DNA of 64,000 bases from Oscillospiraceae bacterium (GTDB taxonomy: Bacteria > Bacillota > Clostridia > Oscillospirales > Oscillospiraceae), in NCBI GenBank assembly GCA_902760845.1, contig CACWHX010000003.1, positions 1-64,000 on the forward strand. The letters are read 5' to 3'. The notes under the pieces are model-generated. The model had not been told where the DNA came from, ran no database searches, and saw only the letters and a list, made by a program, of their open reading frames with translations. Made by a program: the position numbers and the translations under genes. Positions 41,194 through 48,927 of the stretch are shown here, piece after piece. Position 1 is the first letter of the stretch. Every line of letters begins with the position of its first letter.

Positions 41194-42402
41194 ATGCGCA
41201 TGGTGAAACGATTCTCTGCCGCGCTGCTTGCCGCCTGCCTGATCTGCTCCCTCGCCGGATGCCGGATGCGGATTCTGGAGGGACCGGTCGCAGATATCGT
41301 GCTGGAGCAGGCGCCCCTGCCCGATCCCTCCCCAACGCCGACGCCGGAGCCGGAAAGCACGCCGACGCCAACGCCGACCAGACCACCGGATACTTCGCCC
41401 GATCCGGATAATCCCTCCTCGCCTTCCAAAGACGACAAGCAGACCACCCCGGAGAGCAACGTAAGCATCATCACGCCCGGTCAGGGAGAGCAGATTGAGA
41501 AGCAGAAAGAAAAAATCGCTGTCACGCTGGACCCGAACGGCGGCGAATGCAGCCGCGAGGCCGTCCAGGTGCAGCCTGGCAGCGTGTACGGTGCCCTGCC
41601 GGACGCAAAGCGCACGGGATTTGCCTTTACCGGGTGGTACTTCACCCGAAACGGCGGCACAAGAGTCACCGAAAACACGATCGTAACCCTCTCGGAGCCG
41701 CACACGCTTTATGCCCACTGGTCACAGATGGAGGCGTATACGCTCTCGCTCGATCCGCAGGGCGGCAGACTGCTGCGCTCCGAACTGACGCGAAGCATTT
41801 ATCCGGGTGACGCCTACGGTGCGCTGCCCGCTCCGACGCAGCCGGGCTATGCGTTTGACGGCTGGTTCACGGCGCCGGACGGCGGAGATCTGATCGCGCC
41901 GGAAACCATCATCACGGTTCAGGCGGACCAGACGCTCTATGCCCACTGGACCTATGACCCCTTCGCCTACTGGACGTTTGTGCTGCAGAACACAAACGAA
42001 TCTCTCTATGCCTGCCAGAAAGTCTCCGCCTATCTGGAATATGACACGGATCACATCACGCCCGGATACAGCCCTCTGCTTGCCGGAACAACGGTCCTGA
42101 ATGTGGCGGAAAACCGGGGCGGCGGCGAGGTAGACGACGATTGGGTACGAGAGAAGAATCCGAACGTGCTGGTAAAATGCACCTCCGGCGCGCTCTCTGA
42201 CGCATACGAAAATCTGCTCTCGCGCTTTCCGGACAGACGGATCCTTATCGTGCCGTCCGCTGCGGAAGCCGGCACACCCGAGCAGCAGCTGTATTACAAG
42301 CTGTGCTTTGCAAAGCTCCTCTATCCGGACTGGTACGCGGACGTTGACCCTGCCAGAATCGCTGCGGAGCTGGGTGTTTCCGGTTCCATTTACGGAGGAT
42401 AA
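41194..42402 (+). CDS. Lipoprotein with two InlB-type (Listeria-Bacteroides) repeats
   Basis: A 402-residue exported lipoprotein: signal with lipobox (CSLAGC, then RMR), a long Pro/Thr/Ser/Asp linker through the cell wall (residues ~45-105), two tandem InlB B repeats (each VTLDPNGGE or LSLDPQGGR through GYAFDGWF to TLYAHW), and an unrecognised 140-residue C-terminal domain (TFVLQNTNESLYACQ onward, ending SGSIYGG). Begins 12 bp after the ligand-less CsoR-like gene, so it is in the regulon of site M. A surface-exposed role is inferred. Confidence 0.8.
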   Translation: MRMVKRFSAALLAACLICSLAGCRMRILEGPVADIVLEQAPLPDPSPTPTPEPESTPTPTPTRPPDTSPDPDNPSSPSKDDKQTTPESNVSIITPGQGEQIEKQKEKIAVTLDPNGGECSREAVQVQPGSVYGALPDAKRTGFAFTGWYFTRNGGTRVTENTIVTLSEPHTLYAHWSQMEAYTLSLDPQGGRLLRSELTRSIYPGDAYGALPAPTQPGYAFDGWFTAPDGGDLIAPETIITVQADQTLYAHWTYDPFAYWTFVLQNTNESLYACQKVSAYLEYDTDHITPGYSPLLAGTTVLNVAENRGGGEVDDDWVREKNPNVLVKCTSGALSDAYENLLSRFPDRRILIVPSAAEAGTPEQQLYYKLCFAKLLYPDWYADVDPARIAAELGVSGSIYGG

Positions 42403-42440
42403 AACACAGCCTGCTGGTTTTTCAGCGGGCTGTGTTTTTC
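42401..42440 (+). terminator. Terminator of the InlB-repeat lipoprotein operon
   Basis: Arms aaaacacagcctgctg (42401-42416) and cagcgggctgtgtttt (42423-42438) pair over 16 bp with one G-T pair. Confidence 0.88.
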
Positions 42441-42488
42441 ACAAAAAATGATTTGTCTTTTTTTGCATTCTGCTGAAAAATCAAAAAT

Positions 42489-42533
42489 TATCCCCGGGGG
42501 TAGGTTGTGGCAAAAAAACCACGTCGCTATACT
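42489..42533 (+). promoter_or_regulatory. Metal-regulon operator-promoter (site N)
   Basis: TATCCCCGGGGGTA (42489-42502), TTGTGG (42505-42510), 17 bp, TATACT (42528-42533), 34 bp ahead of the S-layer protein ATG. Confidence 0.85.
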
Positions 42534-42566
42534 TGACCTATCCCAAAAGAAAGCGAGGAGTTCCTC

Positions 42567-44723
42567 ATGAAGAAGTCATTGTCTTTGCTGCTGGCCGTGA
42601 TGATGATCGTTGCGCTGCTCGTTCCCGCCGCTTCTGCCGCGGGCGCATATGAGGGCAAAACCGTCGTCATTTACACCGGCAATTTGAACGGCGACGTGGA
42701 TCAGTATGCTGCCGTCGCCGCGGCGAAAGCGGATTATGCCGCCAAAGGTGCGGACGTGCTGCTCGTGGACGCGGGCAACTATCTGCAGGGCAAGGCCTCT
42801 GCCAACGTGGATCGCGGTCTCGCCATCTATAACCTGATGGACGCCGCCGGGTATGACGCTGCCGCCATGGGCACCCGCGAGTTTTTCTACGCGGACGCCA
42901 CCACCGGCATGATCTACCACGCAAATCTCCATAAGTATTTCACGCAGGCGGAGCTGCTGCGCGGCGCTGACGCAGAGGAATACCGCATCAACGCCCCATG
43001 GGCTGCCGAAGCCGTCATGGCAAGCCGTGACGCCAAAGCGCCTGCCGCCTTCAAGGTCATCAGCTCCAACGTCACCAAAGGCGAAGACGCCACCGGCTAC
43101 TACGACTTTGACGCTTCCGCCAGCTTCTTTGACGGCGCGGTGACGGTCTATGCGCTGACCGATACCGCCGTTCCGTCGCTGCTCCAGGATGACTTTGCCA
43201 AGGGCTACACCTTCGGCGATCCCGCGGCGGTCCTGTTTGGCAGCGGCATCAGCGTCTGCCTGAACAACTCCGGCGCCGAGGTTTCCGGCGCCACCGTGAC
43301 CATCTCCATCACGAATGACGGCAAGGCAGTCTGCGGCGTGTATGTGATCGACAACGCCACCAAAGCTGTCACCGAGGAAAAGCTCCCCGCTGTGACCCCG
43401 GATGCGGACGTGGCAAAGCTCGCCGCGGAAGCCAAGGCCGCCGGTGAGGCCGACAAGATTGCTGTGAACGACGTGACCCTCTGCGGTGCGGACAGCATCG
43501 GATGGAAGGAAGAGACCAACCTGGGCGACCTCGTGGCCGACGCGCTCAAATGGTACGCGGAAAACAAGTTTGACGGCTTCCAGAAGGACGCGCCGGTTGT
43601 CGCCATTCAGAACGGCGGCAACTGTGATCAGTTCCTCTATCCCGGCGACGTGACCAAAACTGATCTGCTCCGCGCGCTGCCCTTCTCCCCCATGGGCGTG
43701 GGCATTCTGTATGTGACCGGCAGCGACCTGCTGAACATTTTGGAGGCGGGCACCTCTCCCTCCAAAGACTACGGCGAGGAACTCTGCCCCGGCTTCGGGC
43801 AGGTCTCCGGCATCGAGTACGCGGTTCACAAATACAAGGAGTATCAGGCCGGCGAGGAATACGGCAAGTTCTTCCGCGCGAAGGAAGTCAGCCGCGTTGA
43901 GATCCAGAGCGTCGCCGGAAAGGACTTTGATCCCAAGGCGACCTACGCGCTCATCACCGACAACTATCTCATGAACGGCAACGACACCGCTTACACCATC
44001 AAGGACCTTCGTGACGGCGGAAACGCGAAATACATCAACAACGGCAACGGCGTCAAGACCCGCGACATCGTCGCCATGTACATCGATCAGGTGCTGGGCG
44101 GCAAGATCGGCGATACTTACGCCAAGCCGCAGGGCAGAATCGCAGTCTATCTGGAAGAGCCGTATGAAAATCCCTTCACCGACGTGAAGGACGACGCATG
44201 GTATGCCGATTCTGTTGCGTATGCCGTGAAGCATGGTCTCTTCAAGGGCATGTCTGACACCACCTTTGCACCGGAAACTGACATGAGCCGCGCCATGTTC
44301 GTCACAGTGCTCTACCGCATGGCCGGTGAGCCGGATGCCTCCGAATATGACAACCCGTTCGACGATGTGAAGGATGGAACCTGGTACACGGACGCCGTCT
44401 GCTGGGCTGCCGGAAACGACATTGTGAAGGGCATTTCGGCAACCAAATTTGACCCCGATGCAGACGTCACGCGCGAGCAGTCCGCCACGCTTCTGCTGCG
44501 CTACGCGAACTTCAAGAAGTATGATGTCTCCGCCAAGGACGATCTGGCTGCTTTCACAGACGCCGGAAGCGTCAGCGGCTGGGCTAAGGACGCCGTGCAG
44601 TGGGCCGTCGGCGCGAAGCTGATTCAGGGCGTAACCACAAAAACGATTGTGCCTCAGGGCAATGCCACCCGCGCTCAGGTAGCAACCATTCTGATGCGCT
44701 TCTGTGAAAACGTGTCAAAATAA
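42567..44723 (+). CDS. S-layer-anchored 5'-nucleotidase-like protein (metallophosphatase ligands lost)
   Basis: A 718-residue exported protein. Signal peptide 1-25; residues ~30-230 align with UshA-like metallophosphatases; ~310-530 with the 5'-nucleotidase C-terminal domain (VAIQNGGNCDQFLYPGDVT, LPFSPMG, TGSDLLNILEAG); three SLH domains fill 540-718. The metal ligands appear replaced: DxHG is Asn39-x-Asn41-Gly, GD is Gly70-Asn71, GNHE is Gly102-Thr103-Arg104-Glu105. It therefore looks like a pseudo-enzyme or binding protein on the cell surface. Controlled by site N. Confidence 0.83.
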   Translation: MKKSLSLLLAVMMIVALLVPAASAAGAYEGKTVVIYTGNLNGDVDQYAAVAAAKADYAAKGADVLLVDAGNYLQGKASANVDRGLAIYNLMDAAGYDAAAMGTREFFYADATTGMIYHANLHKYFTQAELLRGADAEEYRINAPWAAEAVMASRDAKAPAAFKVISSNVTKGEDATGYYDFDASASFFDGAVTVYALTDTAVPSLLQDDFAKGYTFGDPAAVLFGSGISVCLNNSGAEVSGATVTISITNDGKAVCGVYVIDNATKAVTEEKLPAVTPDADVAKLAAEAKAAGEADKIAVNDVTLCGADSIGWKEETNLGDLVADALKWYAENKFDGFQKDAPVVAIQNGGNCDQFLYPGDVTKTDLLRALPFSPMGVGILYVTGSDLLNILEAGTSPSKDYGEELCPGFGQVSGIEYAVHKYKEYQAGEEYGKFFRAKEVSRVEIQSVAGKDFDPKATYALITDNYLMNGNDTAYTIKDLRDGGNAKYINNGNGVKTRDIVAMYIDQVLGGKIGDTYAKPQGRIAVYLEEPYENPFTDVKDDAWYADSVAYAVKHGLFKGMSDTTFAPETDMSRAMFVTVLYRMAGEPDASEYDNPFDDVKDGTWYTDAVCWAAGNDIVKGISATKFDPDADVTREQSATLLLRYANFKKYDVSAKDDLAAFTDAGSVSGWAKDAVQWAVGAKLIQGVTTKTIVPQGNATRAQVATILMRFCENVSK

Positions 44724-44737
44724 GCAAATCCAATGTA

Positions 44738-44773
44738 AGATGCCCGACTCCATTGGGAGTCGGGCAATTTTTT
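44738..44773. terminator. Bidirectional terminator at the junction of island and mobile element
   Basis: Arms tgcccgactcc (44741-44751) and ggagtcgggca (44756-44766), then seven T/A-rich bases. Confidence 0.9.
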
Positions 44774-45617
44774 ATGATTCCATCAAGCAAATCCGGCAAA
44801 TTCCGTCCCGGTATTCGCGCACAATCAGCTCCTTGGGCAGTGCGGCAAGCTGCTTTTTGCTGAATGCGGTGCTGCCGTAGTAGGCGTCGAAGCTCTGCAC
44901 CGGGAGGACGACCCACGGGGTGTCGTCGCTGCGGTTGGCGAGATAAAACCGCACGACCTCGGCGGCGACCGGCTTCAGCTTGTTATCTGAGATTACTTCA
45001 TCAATCCGCTTCACATATTCATCCGGCAGCAGATATTCCTCCGTCCGCAGCGGCCCTGCCTCCAGCGCGTCGGCGATCATATCATCAAACCGGTGAATCC
45101 AGGCGCCCTTCGTTTTGCGGTGAAACACCGGCACCTGCATCTGGCGCACTTTCTTCTTCCAGTCGTTCGTGAAGTTCTTTGAAATCGGGACGATCTTCTT
45201 CTGCGTCCATTGGTCCGTCTCCTGCGGATGGGCGCGGACAAAGGCAATCACATCCTTCACATGCCGGTAATACCAGCCCCTGCCCTTATCATCCACAAGC
45301 TCCGGGAATTCGGTGGACAACGCTCGAAAGTCCACCGGAGGATCGGAGCTTTTTTTCTTTTCCGGCACGCTGCACCACGCACAAAGCGCACGGCGGGCGT
45401 GGTCTGTGCGGTCGTAGGGACTGCCGTTCAAAAGCGCTCCGTCCGCATCGTGAAACAGATACCCCCGTGCGAGAATCGTGAGAATGCGCGCCAGCCCGAC
45501 CGGCTCCTGAATCATGTCTATCGTGAACCGCCCGAGATAGCTGTGGTCTCGCTTGGAGGCACAGGAGTAGACCGGCTTTGCCGTGTACGCCCGGAACTCC
45601 GCCCATTCATTTGTCAT
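44772..45617 (-). CDS. Hypothetical protein coupled to the polymerase-like protein (281 aa)
   Basis: A soluble 281-residue protein I do not recognise. It is rich in Trp/Tyr/Arg, with a CAWCSVPEKKKSS Cys pair and a C-terminal GICRICL CxxC, which could form a zinc site. A basic middle part (KKIVPISKNFTNDWKKKVRQMQ, read in blocks) could contact nucleic acid. Its ATG overlaps the stop of the 997-residue polymerase-like protein by 4 bp, so the two are made together and may work as partners. Confidence 0.65.
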   Translation of the reverse strand: MTNEWAEFRAYTAKPVYSCASKRDHSYLGRFTIDMIQEPVGLARILTILARGYLFHDADGALLNGSPYDRTDHARRALCAWCSVPEKKKSSDPPVDFRALSTEFPELVDDKGRGWYYRHVKDVIAFVRAHPQETDQWTQKKIVPISKNFTNDWKKKVRQMQVPVFHRKTKGAWIHRFDDMIADALEAGPLRTEEYLLPDEYVKRIDEVISDNKLKPVAAEVVRFYLANRSDDTPWVVLPVQSFDAYYGSTAFSKKQLAALPKELIVREYRDGICRICLMES

Positions 45618-48607
45618 CTCTGAATAAACCTCCTTAGAAATGCTCTGCGATCCGCTCGCTTCTCCGCTTTCCTGTGGATTTCCTGCAGCTGCTCATAGGC
45701 CAGAATAGCGCCCGGCATGACTTCCAGAATGAATCGGCGCTTTCCCAATGCGGCAGCACATTTCACGTCCTCGTTGTTGGTCAGATTCGCTTTGCCCAGT
45801 AGAGAGCTGCACTGCGAGATCAAATACTCCTGAATGTCCCGCTTGCGGTCCGCATCATACAGCAGATGCCGCAGATCCTCGCTGTCGTCCTTGTAGATCA
45901 GATGATTTTCAATGCCCTCCCGCTGGAGATAATCGTCCCAGTCGCAGATCAGATCGCCCAGAACCCGATAACCGCCGCAGCGGAAATCACAGAACAGCTC
46001 CTCAAACCGGTAGATGTTCCGCAGGTGCTCCCCAATGCGGTAGAACACCGTCCGGCGATCCTCCGGCGGCGTGAGGTGCCAAGCCTGCTCCGTGAGCATT
46101 CGGCGCGCCGCCTGCAGGTTTGTGTAGTTCACGTTCTCCAGCAGGCTGTAGAGATAATCCACATCGTATAGCTCCTCCTGCCCGCGGGAATACAGGATGC
46201 GGACAATGTCCTTCCGGCGCGGAAACGTCTCGGGGAGGTAGTTCCGCATACGGCAGCGCCGCTGCGCCTCCTCGTACGCCGATATGATCTCCTGCATCCT
46301 CTGCATGGCTTTCGGATCAAGCTGCGTTTTCCAATCCGGGTCCTGCGCGAAGAGAAACAGCGCCGCATCGTCAGCGGGTTTCGGCTGAACCAGCACGGTG
46401 TCCTCCTTCATCTTCTGCGCGTAATACGGCAGCTTTTCAAGGTTGGAACTGATTGCGTTCCAATCCACGGAGGCAAAATAGGCTTTCAGCCGCGCCTGCT
46501 TCGTCGGCTCATACCACTTCCGGTTATCATCATCGCCGGCAATCGCCTTGTACCGGAGAAACACATTCCTGACGGAGCTCTGGTTTCCGAGGTATGCACT
46601 GAGATCTGGCTTCACGCCGCTTTTGGCGGAGTCAATCTCCAGCCCGGTCAGAATGGAGAGCGTTTCCGTCTCCTCCCGGTAGCGCTGCTTCGCCTCCGGA
46701 GAGCTGTTTTCGTTATAGGCGATCACGCCCCGGCGCATGGCGGCGTTGCTGATCTGCCCGACGCGGGAGGAAAAGGTGCGCTTCACGGTCTCAAACCGTG
46801 CCTGCCAGTCGTTCGCGTCCGAGATCAGCGGCTCGGCGGCCGGAATCTTCAAGACCGGCGGCATCCCATCGGAGAAGCTGCGCAGGACGCACTGATTCAG
46901 CATTGGGTCCGCGACCGTCTTGACCATGTCGCCGTCATAGTCCGCACCGCCCAATCGCTCCGGGATCAGCGACCGGGAATCCACCATCAGCACATACCGC
47001 AGGTGCGCTAGATACTTCTTCCGAAAATGCCCTGCCTTCGGAAGCGGCGTGACCAGCGCCTCCTCGTTGCGGGCGATGTGCGGGCTTCGGAGCACCGTAT
47101 AGGCATCTGACGGGAGATAGCACGGCTGCGGCGCATAGATCTGATTGCCCTCAAGGCACTCCGACCAAAGCGCCGGACTGTCTGTCATGTGCGCGAGCAG
47201 CCGCATCAGATCATCCGAGAGATACCGGTTATCCCCTGCGACCAGCAGCTGCCCCAGCGCATATCCCTTTCGGATGCGCTCCGCGTGGTCGGAGAGCTCC
47301 TTGGTGAAGATGGTCTCATGGATGAACTCCGGGTGCTTCTGCAGCAGCTCCGCGCGCAGCCATCGGTCGTCCGGCCGATCCGGTTCCCTGCCGAGCAGGC
47401 GGCGAGTGAAGTAGTTGAGCCGTGTTTTCTCATCCGCCATGAGGTTGTAATAGGTGGTCTCAGTCGTCTTCGTGAGCCACTGGCGCGGATCGTCCTCCGG
47501 GGAGTGATCCCAGCCAAGCGGAAGATCCGACGGACGAAACTCTTCCTCGGAGATGGCGAGCGTGATCAGAAACTGGTAGTTCAGATCAATCGTGCCCTCC
47601 TGCTCCGGCTTGTCACGCCCCGAAACATACAGGGCGTGATCGTATTTCCGGCAGCGCTCCAGATATTCCGCCCAAGTCAAACCGTTTTCGCTCATCCAGC
47701 CGAACCCCTTGAACATGCTCTTGGTGAGAATGAGATCCACATCGTCGATCCGGTGGCGCTCTCCCCAGATGTCTGTGACCTCAGAGATTTTAAGCTCGTG
47801 GAACAGGCGCTTGTAGTCCACCTCATGGACAACGCCCTTGATGTACGGCAGACGGATCTGAAAAGAGTGGTGCTCGCCCTCATAGCCGCAGAGCAGCGGC
47901 GCCAGCTCCTTCGACACCAGACCCTCGCCGTCGAATTCCAGCACCTCCACGTCCATCTGATCCTGGATGCGGCGATAGGTGCGCATCGCATCCGAAGAAC
48001 CGTCATCCGTCACGGTGATAACCGGCACATCCCGCACCAGCGTTTTCGGATTGTCGATGACGATGATGCGCCTGGCGTTCAGAAAGTCCTGGCTCTTGAT
48101 CCGATCACCGTCAGTGAACATCAGGGCGTTATAGGCATAGAGCTTCGAGAGCTGGCACTTGCCGATCTCCATGCCGAGCATCATGTGCTCCCGGAGCCTT
48201 TCGTAAATGTCCTTTCGGACAAAGGCAAGGCGGTTCGCCCTGCCCATGCTCGCAGAGCGCTCGAAAGCGACATAGTGTTTCAGCTCGAAACGGATATCCA
48301 GCTCCACCCCCTCCGGGCGAAAGAGCGCCTCCGCCTTTTTCTGCAGCTCCAGCACCTGACCGACCGGCTTGCGGTCGAAGATGCCGGAGAAGTCGATGTA
48401 CACGAATACATCGTACAGGCTCTCCTCATCTCCGGGATAAGATTTATCTCTGCCCATCAGCTTGCGCGCCTGATAGAAGATCGGGCAGTCATCCTGCACC
48501 GTCCGCTCGATCAGATTTTGCCAGTCGTGATCTGTGAGCGTCGTGCCCTTGTTGTGCACCAGCAGGCTCAACGCCGAGATCTGCGGAATGATATATTGGT
48601 TTGCCAT
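45614..48607 (-). CDS. Double-psi-beta-barrel RNA polymerase-like protein (YonO/cellular RdRP-like)
   Basis: A 997-residue protein. The key motif is Gly-Gly-Ala-Asp556-Tyr-Asp558-Gly-Asp560-Met, matching the catalytic DxDGD of RNA polymerase beta-prime (ADFDGD), phage YonO and eukaryotic RNA-dependent RNA polymerases. Upstream, Arg507-Ser-Pro-His in LRSPHIARNEEAL fits the RxP motif that precedes the loop in these families, and T295-K-S-M-F-K300-G fits the lysine motif of the first barrel. The ~500-residue N-terminal and ~420-residue C-terminal parts show nothing familiar. ATG 48607 has AAGGAG. It lies in the mobile element, divergent from the helicase. Template and product are unknown. Confidence 0.75.
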   Translation of the reverse strand: MANQYIIPQISALSLLVHNKGTTLTDHDWQNLIERTVQDDCPIFYQARKLMGRDKSYPGDEESLYDVFVYIDFSGIFDRKPVGQVLELQKKAEALFRPEGVELDIRFELKHYVAFERSASMGRANRLAFVRKDIYERLREHMMLGMEIGKCQLSKLYAYNALMFTDGDRIKSQDFLNARRIIVIDNPKTLVRDVPVITVTDDGSSDAMRTYRRIQDQMDVEVLEFDGEGLVSKELAPLLCGYEGEHHSFQIRLPYIKGVVHEVDYKRLFHELKISEVTDIWGERHRIDDVDLILTKSMFKGFGWMSENGLTWAEYLERCRKYDHALYVSGRDKPEQEGTIDLNYQFLITLAISEEEFRPSDLPLGWDHSPEDDPRQWLTKTTETTYYNLMADEKTRLNYFTRRLLGREPDRPDDRWLRAELLQKHPEFIHETIFTKELSDHAERIRKGYALGQLLVAGDNRYLSDDLMRLLAHMTDSPALWSECLEGNQIYAPQPCYLPSDAYTVLRSPHIARNEEALVTPLPKAGHFRKKYLAHLRYVLMVDSRSLIPERLGGADYDGDMVKTVADPMLNQCVLRSFSDGMPPVLKIPAAEPLISDANDWQARFETVKRTFSSRVGQISNAAMRRGVIAYNENSSPEAKQRYREETETLSILTGLEIDSAKSGVKPDLSAYLGNQSSVRNVFLRYKAIAGDDDNRKWYEPTKQARLKAYFASVDWNAISSNLEKLPYYAQKMKEDTVLVQPKPADDAALFLFAQDPDWKTQLDPKAMQRMQEIISAYEEAQRRCRMRNYLPETFPRRKDIVRILYSRGQEELYDVDYLYSLLENVNYTNLQAARRMLTEQAWHLTPPEDRRTVFYRIGEHLRNIYRFEELFCDFRCGGYRVLGDLICDWDDYLQREGIENHLIYKDDSEDLRHLLYDADRKRDIQEYLISQCSSLLGKANLTNNEDVKCAAALGKRRFILEVMPGAILAYEQLQEIHRKAEKRADRRAFLRRFIQR

Positions 48608-48773
48608 TCGACCACGCTCCTTTCCGGTTTTTGCGCCTCGAAAACCGGGTTTCAGAATATTTGATAACTGCCCCCACTTTTTTCGGAAGGTGGGGTTCTT
48701 TTTTTGCCGAAATTCAGAGCGAAAGGAGGGCTGCAGGCACATTCGTCGGCAGAAAAAGAAGCGCAGAGAAGGG

Positions 48774-48788
48774 TGTACGTTCGTACGC
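48774..48788. repeat. GTACG palindrome, copy 1
   Basis: TGTACGTTCGTACGC, identical to 48878-48892 and inverted at 50269-50283. The core GTACG-TT-CGTAC is a perfect inverted repeat. Confidence 0.85.
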
Positions 48789-48877
48789 ATTGGAGGCTGT
48801 CAGTTTCATTATAAAAAAATCGAGTCCCATAAATGGGACTCTGAGCTCTGGAGAGCAAAAAATTTTCAAAACAGCCC

Positions 48878-48892
48878 TGTACGTTCGTACGC
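48878..48892. repeat. GTACG palindrome, copy 2
   Basis: Second TGTACGTTCGTACGC, 36 bp upstream of the helicase ATG, in promoter position. Confidence 0.85.
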
Positions 48893-48927
48893 AAAAACAA
48901 TCAATTATTCAAAGGAGATCATTATCT

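Larger units (their letters stand above)
48608..48927. promoter_or_regulatory. Divergent control region of the mobile element
   Basis: 320 bp between the polymerase-like and helicase genes. It holds a 26-base sequence beginning aatatttgataactgccccc (48657) with a ccccac/gtgggg hairpin and T-run, two TGTACGTTCGTACGC palindromes (48774-48788 and 48878-48892), and a gagtccca-taaa-tgggactc hairpin (48823-48842). No ORF is convincing. Promoters were not resolved. Confidence 0.6.

Noticed and set aside
42567-44723. Active UshA/5'-nucleotidase
   Set aside because: All recognisable metal-ligand motifs of the metallophosphatase domain are substituted, so I describe it as nucleotidase-like only.
48608-48790. 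Longer start of the polymerase-like protein (61 extra codons)
   Set aside because: The extension crosses a hairpin with T-run and a GTACG palindrome, and AAGGAG precedes the ATG at 48607.
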